A stretch of 64,000 nucleotides of DNA from JALOAD01 sp023228995 [NCBI: Candidatus Muiribacterium halophilum] (lineage in GTDB: Bacteria; Muiribacteriota; Muiribacteriia; Muiribacteriales): positions 1 to 64,000 of the forward strand of contig JALOAD010000005.1 in the NCBI GenBank assembly GCA_023228995.1, read 5' to 3'. The first letter of the stretch is position 1. Every line of letters begins with the position of its first letter. The position numbers and the translations under genes are program-made. Shown here piece after piece: positions 16,539 to 25,310 of the stretch. A model generated the notes under the pieces. That model was not told the DNA's origin. It made no database searches and saw only the letters and a program-made list of their open reading frames with translations.

Positions 16539-17663
16539 TCAATTTATATGTGCTCTAGTTATACCGAATTTTCTCCAAAGAAAATCATTAGTTTTTCTCT
16601 GAATATTAGAAATCTGTTCGTTAAATTGCTCAAATCCAATATTGGGAAGAGTAAAATATCCATCTTTGTTAACAATAAGTTTTGATTTTTCTCTAGAATT
16701 TTTTTCATCAAGTTTTAATGTAAAATTAATCATATTAAAAAACTCAACATTAAACCAACCTTTAAAATATAAATCAAGTTCAGAGTAAAAATCACTAGCA
16801 ATTTCAATGAATTTCATCATTTCATTATCAAACCATTCAGCATTAAGTTTATCTCTAAAAGGAATATATATAAAATACTCAATATAACCAGTGCTTTGAA
16901 TAAGTAATTGTCTGTATTCTGTTTCATTTGAACCGTCTGATGCTATAAAACCATCAAAAGTTGGTATAAATCTTGATTTAATAAGATTTTTACGAATAAA
17001 AAAATCAACAGCTTTTTCAGTTTTTGAACTAAAAATATCAAATCTTTCCTTTTCTAGGAAATTTGGAACTATTGAAAAATTAATTGCTGAATTATTCTTA
17101 ACAAGTTTTTGCAATTCTTTATTTCTTTTTGATAAAAACTCTCGAATTTTTTCAGAATTTTTTTCTCTACCTTTAATCGCATCTTCAATCTGATGAATAG
17201 TCATAGGATTTTTACCTCTTTCATATCGAATATAGCATCGATAATCTTGTAAAACCATATGAGGTTTATCAAATGAATCTGGTATGTAAATAATAATAAT
17301 ACTCTTTTTTTCATTAATACGAACAGGATGTATTTTCATACCTGATATAAGTGGCTGAATATTAGCCTGACATACTTGTCTAATTCTTAAAATATTTTTA
17401 TCAACTTCCTCAACACCAATTATTTTCTTTGGATTACCATCATTATCCTCTTCAATACCAATAAGTATAAATCCACCATAAGCATTAGCAAAACTAGTTA
17501 CATCTTTTGTAATTTCTTTATTAGAACTTTCAAGAGTTCCCCACATTTCTCTCTTATAATCAAGATAGAGAGATTCACTTACCCTGTTTTCAATCATACT
17601 TTCCATATCATTAAAATCAAGTTCTTCAAGATATTCTTTTCCAAAAAATTCGTAAATATTCAT
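16539..17663 (-). CDS. AlbA_2/Schlafen-like ATP-binding protein
   Basis: 374 aa. Residues about 20-150 form the AlbA_2 (Schlafen, PF04326) domain: ESLYLDYKREM, SFANAYGGFILIGIEEDNDG and the QPLISGMKI/IIIIYIPDSFDKPHMV/CYIRYERGKNPMT pattern. The C-terminal 200 residues resemble no family I can name. Such proteins act as putative nucleic-acid-binding regulators or, in some cases, defence components. The -10 hexamer of its predicted promoter ends only 7 nt from the ATG, so the mRNA may be leaderless. No clear Shine-Dalgarno is present. Confidence 0.75.
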   Translation of the reverse strand: MNIYEFFGKEYLEELDFNDMESMIENRVSESLYLDYKREMWGTLESSNKEITKDVTSFANAYGGFILIGIEEDNDGNPKKIIGVEEVDKNILRIRQVCQANIQPLISGMKIHPVRINEKKSIIIIYIPDSFDKPHMVLQDYRCYIRYERGKNPMTIHQIEDAIKGREKNSEKIREFLSKRNKELQKLVKNNSAINFSIVPNFLEKERFDIFSSKTEKAVDFFIRKNLIKSRFIPTFDGFIASDGSNETEYRQLLIQSTGYIEYFIYIPFRDKLNAEWFDNEMMKFIEIASDFYSELDLYFKGWFNVEFFNMINFTLKLDEKNSREKSKLIVNKDGYFTLPNIGFEQFNEQISNIQRKTNDFLWRKFGITRAHIN

Positions 17664-17670
17664 ATTAGCT

Positions 17671-17699
17671 ATTATATAGTAAAATCAAAAAATTGTGAA
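17671..17699 (-). promoter_or_regulatory. Promoter of the AlbA_2 gene, possibly leaderless
   Basis: Minus strand: -35 TTCACA (17694-17699), 17 bp, perfect -10 TATAAT (17671-17676), then AGCTAAT and the ATG at 17663. Transcription would start at or next to the start codon. Confidence 0.6.
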
Positions 17700-17802
17700 G
17701 CAGTGGTTAAATAAATAAAACTTGAAAAAAATATATATAAATCGTATCATCATAAATTGAAGTTTAAATATTACATTATTGGAATATGAAAATGGAGATT
17801 TT

Positions 17803-18714
17803 ATGAAACTTATACAAATTAACCAAGATTTATGTATTAAATGCGGAATATGCGTAAAAGCCTGTGTATCAAGAATATTTCATCAGAGAAAACCAGGTAC
17901 AAATATTAAAGCTATTAACACTCGAGCATGTATAGATTGTGGACATTGCGTTGCAGTATGCCCTCAATCAGCCATTTCTCATAATAGAATCGATGGTGAA
18001 TTTAGAAAAATTGAAAATTATAAATACGATGAAAAATTAATAGAAGAATTTTTATCATCCAAAAGATCAGTTAGAAATTTCACAAATCAACCAATTGACA
18101 AAGAAACAATACAAAAAATACTACATGCTTCATTTTATGCACCAAGTGCAACTAACAAAAGAGCAAGAAATTTTATTGTAATGACAGATCCTGATAAAAT
18201 CCGCGAAATAGAAGAAAAAATAATACATTATTTTGAATTTGTATTAAAATTCGCTCATCCTTTAGTAATAGGCACTCTTTCCTTCTTTTCTAAAACAGTG
18301 CGAAAATTATCAAAAACATATATACCAGCAATGAAAGGTATGGTTTGGAGTTTTAGAAATAAAGGCGAAAGCCCTATATTCAAAGGGGCTCCATGCGTAA
18401 TATTCGCTTATGGACCTGCTAATAATCAAATGTCAAAAGATGATTCTGTAGCTTGTCAGCATTATTCAATGTTAAAAGCCCATTCATTAGGAATTGGAAG
18501 CTGTGTTATAGGATTTGCTGATCTTACACAAAAAAAATTCATAGATCTTCTTCCAATAGATAAAGAACAAAAATTATATGCTATAACTACTTTTGGTTAT
18601 CCACAATTTAATTATAAAATGACAACTCCAAAAAAATCAGCTGAAGTTCAGTGGATTGAAGAAATTATAATGCCGGAAACACCAGTTTATGAAGCAGATA
18701 AAGATATAGAATAA
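17803..18714 (+). CDS. 4Fe-4S ferredoxin-nitroreductase fusion
   Basis: 303 aa. The N-terminal 2x[4Fe-4S] ferredoxin has Cys 11/14/17/21 and 43/46/49/53 (CIKCGICVKAC, CIDCGHCVAVC). The nitroreductase domain starts near residue 78 (SKRSVRNFTNQPIDKETIQKIL, FYAPSATNKRARNF) and binds FMN. Enzymes of this kind reduce nitro compounds or flavin substrates with electrons from the iron-sulfur clusters; the physiological substrate is unknown. The start at 17803 follows TGGAGATTTT; an earlier in-frame ATG has no site. Single plus-strand gene among minus-strand neighbours. Confidence 0.88.
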   Translation: MKLIQINQDLCIKCGICVKACVSRIFHQRKPGTNIKAINTRACIDCGHCVAVCPQSAISHNRIDGEFRKIENYKYDEKLIEEFLSSKRSVRNFTNQPIDKETIQKILHASFYAPSATNKRARNFIVMTDPDKIREIEEKIIHYFEFVLKFAHPLVIGTLSFFSKTVRKLSKTYIPAMKGMVWSFRNKGESPIFKGAPCVIFAYGPANNQMSKDDSVACQHYSMLKAHSLGIGSCVIGFADLTQKKFIDLLPIDKEQKLYAITTFGYPQFNYKMTTPKKSAEVQWIEEIIMPETPVYEADKDIE

Positions 18715-18725
18715 AAATTAAACCT

Positions 18726-18821
18726 GTGAAATAGCGAATAAAAATGTTTAGTGAAAATTTTTTGCGTGGAGTAGGTTTAGGACTTTTACTATCTCACCAT
18801 TTCACTACTCACTCCTTCGCC
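18726..18821. repeat. Composite octamer intergenic element, copy
   Basis: GTGAAATA GCGAATAA, a decayed AAATGTTTAGTGAAAATTT core, then complementary octamers (ACTATCTC ACCATTTC ACTACTCA CTCCTTCG). Lies between convergent genes. Confidence 0.6.
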
Positions 18822-18839
18822 CGTTTTATTCTATACTAA

Positions 18840-19829
18840 CTAACTAAGCTCTCCTACTAAATCTCTGTCAAAATATTCTTTTATCTTTGATATTTCTTTT
18901 GTTTTGCCAAGAGCCCACATAAGTTTGACCGTAGCAGCTTCAGGAGTCATATCATAAGCTGATATCACTCTAAAACTCGATAATTTTTTTCCAACTTTAT
19001 ATAGTTCAAGCTCAATTTTTCCAACCATACATTGAGTAGTAACAACAACTGGAATATTATTTTCAGAAAATTCCTTTATTACATCAAAAAATCTTGTAGG
19101 AATATTTCCTGCACCAAAACCTTGCAAAATAATACCACTTTTATTTTTACACATATCTCTCAAAACTTCTGGTTTTAATCCAGGTATCATTTTTACAAAG
19201 ATAATATTTTCATCAAAATTATCTTCATATTTTATACGAGTCTGTTTTCTTCTTCCCTTAGCATTGTCAGAAATTTTAAAAGAAAGTCCAATAGAACCAA
19301 GTGGTTCTGAATTAATTGACTCAAAAGCTTTAAGATCAAAAGCAGAAACTTTTCTAGCACGAGTTGCTCTTATAATCTTTTCTCCAAAAAGTATTACAAC
19401 TTCAGCAATATCATAATCTGAAGCAAGAAGTAGCGAATTTATAATATTATTTGTTCCATCTGTATAAACATTTGATAATGGTAATTGAGCTCCTGTAAAA
19501 ACAACTGGTTTTGCAATATTTCTAAGAATAAACGATACTGCGGAAGCACTAAACGCCATAGTATCAGTTCCATGACTTACAACAAATCCATCATAAGATT
19601 CATAATTTTCATAAATACATAAAGCAATTTTTTTCCAACATTCTATAGTAACATCAGTGCTATCAATATTATAAAGTGATTCAACATCAACAGAAATCCT
19701 ATCTTTGATATTATTTAAAATAGATTTAAGTTCATTTGGCATACCTTCCTGAACATCAAGGGAATTATCTGCTCTTTTATGCATTGTTATAGTACCACCT
19801 GTAAGAATAAGCAGAACTTTTTTTTTCAT
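18840..19829 (-). CDS. L-asparaginase (type I-like)
   Basis: 329 aa; hydrolyses L-asparagine to aspartate and ammonia in the cytoplasm (no signal peptide). Catalytic signature ILTGGTITM (residues 8-16) with the first Thr at 13, second motif VSHGTDTMAFSASA with the Thr-Asp pair, then VFTGAQLPL and the GFGAGNIP block of the C-terminal domain. GGGAGGTT precedes the ATG. Monocistronic between repeat-filled spacers. Confidence 0.92.
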   Translation of the reverse strand: MKKKVLLILTGGTITMHKRADNSLDVQEGMPNELKSILNNIKDRISVDVESLYNIDSTDVTIECWKKIALCIYENYESYDGFVVSHGTDTMAFSASAVSFILRNIAKPVVFTGAQLPLSNVYTDGTNNIINSLLLASDYDIAEVVILFGEKIIRATRARKVSAFDLKAFESINSEPLGSIGLSFKISDNAKGRRKQTRIKYEDNFDENIIFVKMIPGLKPEVLRDMCKNKSGIILQGFGAGNIPTRFFDVIKEFSENNIPVVVTTQCMVGKIELELYKVGKKLSSFRVISAYDMTPEAATVKLMWALGKTKEISKIKEYFDRDLVGELS

Positions 19830-19930
19830 ATAACCTCCCTTGAACTTAAAACAAAAGATAATTTATTAAATACTACAACACATGTAGAGAATAGACAAGA
19901 GGATTATAAAAACATTTAAAAATTAAACCT

Positions 19931-19985
19931 GCGAAATGGCGAATCAAAATGTTCAGTGAACATTTTTGTGTGAAGTAGTGAATAA
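19931..19985. repeat. Composite octamer/palindrome element, copy
   Basis: GCGAAATG GCGAATCA, then the perfect-type core AAATGTTCAGTGAACATTT (19947-19965), then GTGAAGTA GTGAATAA. This copy shows the octamers on both sides of the core in the same orientation. Confidence 0.75.
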
Positions 19986-20009
19986 AAATTAACGGTTGCT
20001 AAAGCAACC

Positions 20010-20160
20010 AAGGCTGTTGAAAAACTACAAAAATCAAAGATTGATACAAAATAGGGTCTGTGCCGAACTCTAAATTTAGCTTACATAGGTCGGCCTGACC
20101 ATGCTGTTTATTTTTAAAGTTAAGTTTAAAAAAAGAAAACATGACTTTTTCAACAGCCTT
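20010..20160. mobile_element. MITE-like element with AGGCTGTTGAAAAA terminal repeats
   Basis: A 151-bp non-coding unit bounded by AAGGCTGTTGAAAAA and its inverse TTTTTCAACAGCCTT. The interior (TAGGGTCTGTGCCGA, CTTACATAGGTCGGCCTGAC, CATGCTGTTT) is shared with copies at 53305-53453 and 59895-60043. It has no coding capacity, as expected of a miniature element mobilised by a transposase elsewhere. Confidence 0.75.
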
Positions 20161-20226
20161 AACCTAATTAGTCCTTGTTTTTTTCTAATTAGTCTGTTTA
20201 CAGACGCTAATTTCTTCTTACTATCT

Positions 20227-21594
20227 TCAATCAAATATATAAATCACAAATTTTTTATTAACTTTAAAAGTTTTAACATTAAAATTTTCATCCATATAAT
20301 TATGAAATTCAATTGTTTTAATATTTTCATTTGAATTATCACCAAGATTTCTTAACAATAAAATCGAATTTTCTTTTGGATAAAACCCTGTATTTTCTTT
20401 TAAAAAATAAATTCTAGCTTTACAATTTTTTAAATAATATGGAATATTATTAAGGTAATATTGAGGAAAAAAATATATATTTTGAGGAGTTTCCTCTTTG
20501 ATAATTCTTTTCAAATCTTTAATCTCAGAATATTCATAATCTTTAAATTGAATAATAAGTGAAAAAGTAAATAAAAAAACTATAATTAAATAAAACCATT
20601 TTTTATCATAAATTTTAATAATACAAAATATAAATAAAGGAAATAAATAAGAAATATGATTCCATTCAATAATTCCTTGCTTAAATAATATTTGATAAAT
20701 AAACCCAATTCCAAACAATAAGAGAAATGATATAAAATAAACAGATACAATCTCGTTTTTTTGTTTTAAATCTTTTGCGATAATTTTAATAGAAAAAATT
20801 CCAATTAAAACAATAATCAAAAATTCAATTAATAAAATAGATTCATCTAAATAAAATACTTCGCCAGTGTATTTGTGAAACATTTCACGAAAAAAACCCA
20901 ATCCATAAGGATTTATCCATGATATATTGCTATGAGAATCTTTTTTTAAAAAAAAATATAGCGGAGATGTTTTTGCTAAAAATAAATATGGTAAAAATAT
21001 AAAAACTGAAATTAAAGAGTAAATCAATTTTTCTCTATGCCTATAAAAAACAATTATAATCTGAGGTAAAACAAGAAATATTGCAAAAAAATGATAATAA
21101 AACAAAATAACACTTGATATAATATATAAAATTTTTCTTTTACCATTTAAAAAATCATAAAAAAGAATAATATTAAGCATTGAAAAAAACAAAAATGAAT
21201 TATAAACTCTTTTTACATCAAAAACCTCATAAGGACTTAAAGAAAACAAAAGCATAAAACCTAAAGAGTAAAATCTATTAAATCCCAGCCTTTTAGCGAG
21301 TAAATAACTCAAAAAACAATTAAGAATTGAAAAAAGAAAAAGTACAAGTTTATAAGTAATATCAGTTTTTCCAAAAATATTCATGAAAAACCGCATTATT
21401 AAATGAAATAATGGCGGATGAGGATCATTATTAGAAATCCATTTAATAAGTTCTAATGAATTATTACATTCAAGATTCCATTTAACAGAATTAATCTCAT
21501 CCCAATCTAAATAATCATTTAAGGAAATGTTTAATGCTAAAAGTCGAATGAGAATAGCAATTGAAAATATAATCCAGAAAAGTTTATTTTTCAA
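20227..21594 (-). CDS. GT39/PMT-type membrane glycosyltransferase
   Basis: 455 aa with about 10-12 hydrophobic segments. The N-terminal loop after the first membrane helix has DWDE (30-33), the acidic motif of lipid-linked-sugar glycosyltransferases (GT-C fold), followed by NDPHPPLFHLIMRFF as in the PMT_2/GT39 family. It probably transfers a sugar from a polyprenyl phosphate donor on the outer face of the cytoplasmic membrane; acceptor unknown. Start codon TTG at 21594 with GGAGC upstream. The next upstream gene on the same strand encodes a wHTH/Rossmann protein. Confidence 0.75.
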   Translation of the reverse strand: MKNKLFWIIFSIAILIRLLALNISLNDYLDWDEINSVKWNLECNNSLELIKWISNNDPHPPLFHLIMRFFMNIFGKTDITYKLVLFLFSILNCFLSYLLAKRLGFNRFYSLGFMLLFSLSPYEVFDVKRVYNSFLFFSMLNIILFYDFLNGKRKILYIISSVILFYYHFFAIFLVLPQIIIVFYRHREKLIYSLISVFIFLPYLFLAKTSPLYFFLKKDSHSNISWINPYGLGFFREMFHKYTGEVFYLDESILLIEFLIIVLIGIFSIKIIAKDLKQKNEIVSVYFISFLLLFGIGFIYQILFKQGIIEWNHISYLFPLFIFCIIKIYDKKWFYLIIVFLFTFSLIIQFKDYEYSEIKDLKRIIKEETPQNIYFFPQYYLNNIPYYLKNCKARIYFLKENTGFYPKENSILLLRNLGDNSNENIKTIEFHNYMDENFNVKTFKVNKKFVIYIFD

Positions 21595-21635
21595 AAGAAG
21601 CTCCGAAATGATAATTTAATGAAATAATAATTTCA

Positions 21636-22253
21636 TTACAATTTTATTATAATCTTGTTTTCTCTTTCGTATTTTTTAACTTTTTCATAGATTTCATCAA
21701 CAAAACCGTAAGAACTAATGATTATCGCTTCAAAATCAATACTATTAAGCATAGCTGGAGATACAACAAGAACACCATTTACAGTTTTACCTTGTTTGTT
21801 TTTTTCCTGATCAATAACAGCTACAACCCTTAATCCAATTTCCAAAGCAACAGTCATAGCAATTTCAGCAGTTTCTCCAGCACCATAAAAAATAACTTTT
21901 GAAATATTTCTTTTAATCAAAGACTCAAATTTATGAACAAATTCTTTTTTTGCATCTTTATATAGTCTAACAGTTTCAATCATATAAGAATTCAATAAAA
22001 AACGAAGTCTTTCATAACCTTTAACAGTAAGAAGATATTCAGTATTTCTATTTGTATCACCTTCTATAAGGATAATTTCTTCATCAGCAAATCTTGATAT
22101 ATATTTATTAATCATAGCAACAGAAATACCAAGATATTTAGCAATTGTGGATTGACTAATAGAAGTTTTCTTTTCAAATTGAGAAAGAATCATAAGCTCT
22201 CTCATTTCAGGAGATGGCTTCAAAAATTTCAAATCTTCATCTTTATAGAACAT
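21636..22253 (-). CDS. Winged-helix/Rossmann two-domain regulator
   Basis: 205 aa. Residues about 12-90 form a MarR-like winged helix (TSISQSTIAKYLGISVAMINKYISRF, wing TNRNTEYLLTVKGYERL). Residues about 115-205 form a nucleotide-binding fold (VIFYGAGETAEIAMTVALE, VVAVIDQEKNKQGKTVNGV, FEAIIISSYGF) like the sugar-nucleotide/PglD-N sensing domain. I infer a regulator responding to a nucleotide-sugar or dinucleotide, perhaps tied to the adjacent glycosyltransferase. It lacks a Shine-Dalgarno site and its promoter -10 ends 6 nt before the ATG. Confidence 0.65.
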   Translation of the reverse strand: MFYKDEDLKFLKPSPEMRELMILSQFEKKTSISQSTIAKYLGISVAMINKYISRFADEEIILIEGDTNRNTEYLLTVKGYERLRFLLNSYMIETVRLYKDAKKEFVHKFESLIKRNISKVIFYGAGETAEIAMTVALEIGLRVVAVIDQEKNKQGKTVNGVLVVSPAMLNSIDFEAIIISSYGFVDEIYEKVKKYERENKIIIKL

Positions 22254-22259
22254 GGAAAC

Positions 22260-22288
22260 ATTTTACAATAAATCAATAAAAAACACAA
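22260..22288 (-). promoter_or_regulatory. Promoter of the wHTH/Rossmann gene, possibly leaderless
   Basis: Minus strand: -35 TTGTGT (22283-22288), 17 bp, -10 TAAAAT (22260-22265), then GTTTCC and ATG at 22253. Same geometry as the AlbA_2 promoter at 17671-17699. Confidence 0.5.
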
Positions 22289-22317
22289 TTTTTTTAAAAG
22301 AGAAACTCAGAGATGTC

Positions 22318-22725
22318 TTAAAAAAAATCAGGATTATTAAGAAAATCTTTTGTTATTTTAACATGTTCTACATCTTCGTATAAAGTTTCTCTAATGCAAG
22401 AATGATCAATATAAAAAATCTGAGCTCCCGGAATCGCCATAAGAATCGGAGAATGAGTCGCTATAAAAAACTGACAATTCTTAGATTTCATTTCATTTAT
22501 AATAGAAATTAAAGTCATTTGTCTTAAAGGTGATAAAGGAGCTTCAGGTTCATCTAATATATATATTCCATTTGATACTAACCTTGAACTTAAAAATTTC
22601 AAAAAACTTTCCCCATGAGAATTTTTATCAAGATCATCTCCATATTTTCTTTTTAAACCCTCAATCTGACCTTCTATAAACTCTATTGATTTTTTCTGTT
22701 TTGACGCATTTCCCAGTTTGAGGAT
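22318..22725 (-). pseudogene. C-terminal remnant of a small AAA-family ATPase
   Basis: The reading frame contains SHGESFLKFLSSR, the Walker B segment YILDEPEAPLSPLRQ, the switch His FFIATHSPILMAIPGAQI and the typical end TKDFLNNPDFF of a roughly 240-aa ABC-like ATPase family. The Walker A half is gone; the frame runs back into the 3' end of the YmdB-type gene, where it closes near 22725. The ATG at 22602 would give 94 aa without a nucleotide-binding loop. Probably a deletion product. Confidence 0.7.
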
Positions 22726-23461
22726 TAATTGAAAAGATTATACCGTTTATCATTGGCTCGTTTGCAGATACTTCAAATCTTTTTGGCATTGAATCTAAAA
22801 ATTTTTGTAATATTATTTTTTTATCAGTTCCAATAACACTATCTCTATCACCACACATGCCAATATCAGTTATATAACCAGTTCCACCTTCAAGAATATA
22901 ATCATCATTTGTCTGAACATGTGTATGAGTTCCAAATATTGCAGATACTTGACCATCAACATGAAATCCCATTGCTTTTTTTTCTGAAGTAGCTTCTGCA
23001 TGAAAATCAATTAATATAATTTTAATACCTTTATTTTTCAAATCTTCTAAAACCGGTGTTATATGCTCAAACGGAGATGGAACTCTTGGCATATATACTC
23101 TGCCAAGAAGTGATATTACAGCAAAATCAACATAAAGATTCTGATATATTCTTACACCTTTTCCTGGAGCTGTTTTATAAGGATAATTAAGTGGTCTAAT
23201 TAGCTTTTTTTCTTCAATAATGTCATATATACCTTTTTTATCCCAAAGATGATTACCCAAAGTTACAATATCAACTCCAGCATTTAAAAGTTGATTATAT
23301 GTTTTTTCATTAATTCCAAGTCCGCCAGCCGAATTTTCACCATTAGCAATTATAATATCGATTTTTTTTTCATTTCTAAGACTAAGAAGTTCTTTATTAA
23401 GAAGTTTTCTGCCTGTTCTTCCAATTACATCTCCAAGACAGAGAAAATTCAATGTTTTCAT
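22661..23461 (-). CDS. YmdB-type metallophosphoesterase (TIGR00282 family)
   Basis: 266 aa. Calcineurin-like fold with LCLGDVIGRTGRK, ANGENSAGG, TLGNHLWDK, IDFHAEATSEK and IFGTHTHVQTND metal-ligand blocks; the family hydrolyses 2',3'-cyclic nucleotides and in some bacteria affects motility and biofilm formation. The last residues (NRVYRRSD) are encoded by the start of the neighbouring ATPase remnant, so the original stop was probably lost and replaced. AAAGGAA lies before the ATG. The usual neighbour RNase Y is not in this window. Confidence 0.88.
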   Translation of the reverse strand: MKTLNFLCLGDVIGRTGRKLLNKELLSLRNEKKIDIIIANGENSAGGLGINEKTYNQLLNAGVDIVTLGNHLWDKKGIYDIIEEKKLIRPLNYPYKTAPGKGVRIYQNLYVDFAVISLLGRVYMPRVPSPFEHITPVLEDLKNKGIKIILIDFHAEATSEKKAMGFHVDGQVSAIFGTHTHVQTNDDYILEGGTGYITDIGMCGDRDSVIGTDKKIILQKFLDSMPKRFEVSANEPMINGIIFSINPQTGKCVKTEKINRVYRRSD

Positions 23462-23697
23462 GTATAAATTCCTTTAAGTATATATGTACAAAAACGGTAT
23501 GAAAGATTGTGAGTATAAAAAAATAAAACAATACCGCAATTATACTTCTTCTATACGGTCTTTATAATTCCTCTATATCTTAACTTGTTAACAATTTAGC
23601 AGAATTATTAAAATGTTACAATATGTAACTTTCTTTATTAATAAAAAAGTGGTTTAATATTATAAGAGTATTTATTTATAAATAAATGGAGGGTTTA

Positions 23698-25260
23698 ATG
23701 AAAAAAACAAAAATATTTATGCTTTTATCTATTTTCATCCTAGCTTTTTTGGTTTCAGGTTGCGATATTAAAGAAGTTATCGCTGAATTAGATAAAGATC
23801 CACAAAAGGTAATTAACAGAATAGAACAAAACAGTGAAAGACTTCCATCTGAAAGTTACAAAAAAGACTGGACAATAATGATATATGGTTCTTGTGATAT
23901 TGAACCACAACTTGAAAAAGCTCTTTTACAAGAACTTGTTGAAATGGTTAATATTGGTAATGCAAATGATAAAATACATCTTGTCGCACAAATTGATTTT
24001 AGAAATGCAAAGTATATCAAATCAAAAAGATATTTTATCAAAAAAAATGAACTTCATGTAAGAGGTGAATTTTCTAATTTCAACATGGGCGACCCAAAAA
24101 CTTTTGAAGATTTTTTAAAATGGGGTATGTCTTATAAATCTGAAAAAACAATGCTTTATGTACTCGGTCATGGAACAGGTTGGATTTCTCTGGCTGGTCC
24201 AGGTGCTATAACAGATGGACTTAGAAATATTGCTGCAACAAGAGATCCTGCTTTTAGCGATGTTAATACTTCAAAACTTTTAAAAACAAAAGATCTTTAT
24301 CCAACAGAAATGTATCCAAGCACAAGATCTTTTGCTTATGATCATACTCAAGATGATTCGCTTACATTAAAAGAAGCATCATCAGTGTTTGATAGAGTTC
24401 TTAGAGGTAAAAGAATTGATGTTTTAGCTTTTAGAAGCTGTCTTATGAATCAACTTGAAACAGCTTATGAGTTTTCAAAACACTTTGATTATTTTGTAAC
24501 AACTCAAACTTCACAACTTGGTGTTGCACAGGGTATTATGACTTCAATTCTCGGTGTTAACAATATTGGACTTGATGCAACTGTTCTTAGAGCTGTTAAA
24601 GATTCAGACACTCCTATATCTTCAAGAGAAATGGCAAAAAATATGTTTACTTCTGTAAAAAACACTAATGTAAAGATAATTGAAAGTGTTGGAGAAGGTT
24701 TTGCTTTTTCTGCTCAATGTCTTGACTTGAGAATGCTTAGAAGAGCTGTTGAACCTATGAAAGAATTTACTTATATAATAAATCGTAATCTTGCTAATCC
24801 TAGAACTGGTAGTTCCTTTAGAAATATGCTTTTTTCTGCAAGAGCTCAATCTGTAAAATTCGGTGGTCTTTTTGCTGGAATGTATAATGAACAGAATGAA
24901 GAAGAAGATTATGAATATATGGATTTAGGCATGTTTATGAGAAATATTAGTTTATACAATGATAATAATATAAACGGTGCTACAATGGAAACTCTTAAAG
25001 AATTATCACAAAATGTTAGAGCAACGCTTGATAGAGCTTGTGTTGATAAATATACAAGTGGATATGATTTTGGTGGAATTACTTCAGGTGGTGTAACTTC
25101 AATATTTATGTTTCCTGAAAGTGAAAAACTTGAAAAAGTGTATTCACAACTTATATCTTCAAAATATGCTGAACTTGACTTTTCAATTGAAACAGGTTGG
25201 GATAAAGTTTTGAATCGTCTTTATTCTTCACAAAGAAAAGATGGTTATATCAATTATTAA
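23698..25260 (+). CDS. Clostripain-like (C11) cysteine peptidase lipoprotein
   Basis: 520 aa from the ATG at 23698 (GGAGG upstream). A lipoprotein signal ends LAFLVSGC with the lipidated Cys at 22. The peptidase domain has the catalytic His in YVLGHGTGW (about 158) and the catalytic Cys in DVLAFRSCLMNQLETAYE (about 248), the order expected in family C11. Predicted to be attached to a membrane facing the periplasm or outside. Target unknown. The transcript ends at a strong hairpin at 25279-25305. Confidence 0.85.
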   Translation: MKKTKIFMLLSIFILAFLVSGCDIKEVIAELDKDPQKVINRIEQNSERLPSESYKKDWTIMIYGSCDIEPQLEKALLQELVEMVNIGNANDKIHLVAQIDFRNAKYIKSKRYFIKKNELHVRGEFSNFNMGDPKTFEDFLKWGMSYKSEKTMLYVLGHGTGWISLAGPGAITDGLRNIAATRDPAFSDVNTSKLLKTKDLYPTEMYPSTRSFAYDHTQDDSLTLKEASSVFDRVLRGKRIDVLAFRSCLMNQLETAYEFSKHFDYFVTTQTSQLGVAQGIMTSILGVNNIGLDATVLRAVKDSDTPISSREMAKNMFTSVKNTNVKIIESVGEGFAFSAQCLDLRMLRRAVEPMKEFTYIINRNLANPRTGSSFRNMLFSARAQSVKFGGLFAGMYNEQNEEEDYEYMDLGMFMRNISLYNDNNINGATMETLKELSQNVRATLDRACVDKYTSGYDFGGITSGGVTSIFMFPESEKLEKVYSQLISSKYAELDFSIETGWDKVLNRLYSSQRKDGYINY

Positions 25261-25278
25261 AAATTTTTATTACACTAT

Positions 25279-25305
25279 AGAGCCCTGAAAAGGGCTCTTT
25301 TTTTT
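25279..25305 (+). terminator. Rho-independent terminator after the C11 peptidase gene
   Basis: AGAGCCC-TGAAAA-GGGCTCT hairpin followed by eight T residues on the plus strand. It also lies at the 3' end of the convergent M23 peptidase gene but has no U-tract in that direction. Confidence 0.9.
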
Positions 25306-25310
25306 ATCAA

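Larger units (their letters stand above)
19830..20226. other. Repeat-filled spacer downstream of the glycosyltransferase gene
   Basis: 397 bp without a gene. Contains an octamer/palindrome element at 19931-19985 and a complete 151-bp TIR element at 20010-20160 that starts a few bases after a GGTTGCTAAAGCAACC hairpin (19994-20009). Confidence 0.75.

Noticed and set aside
19946-19966. AATGTTCAGTGAACATT palindromes as LexA (SOS) boxes
   Set aside because: The Gram-positive LexA box is GAAC-N4-GTTC; here the halves are in the opposite order (GTTC-N3/4-GAAC), and the copies are not placed at promoters of repair genes.
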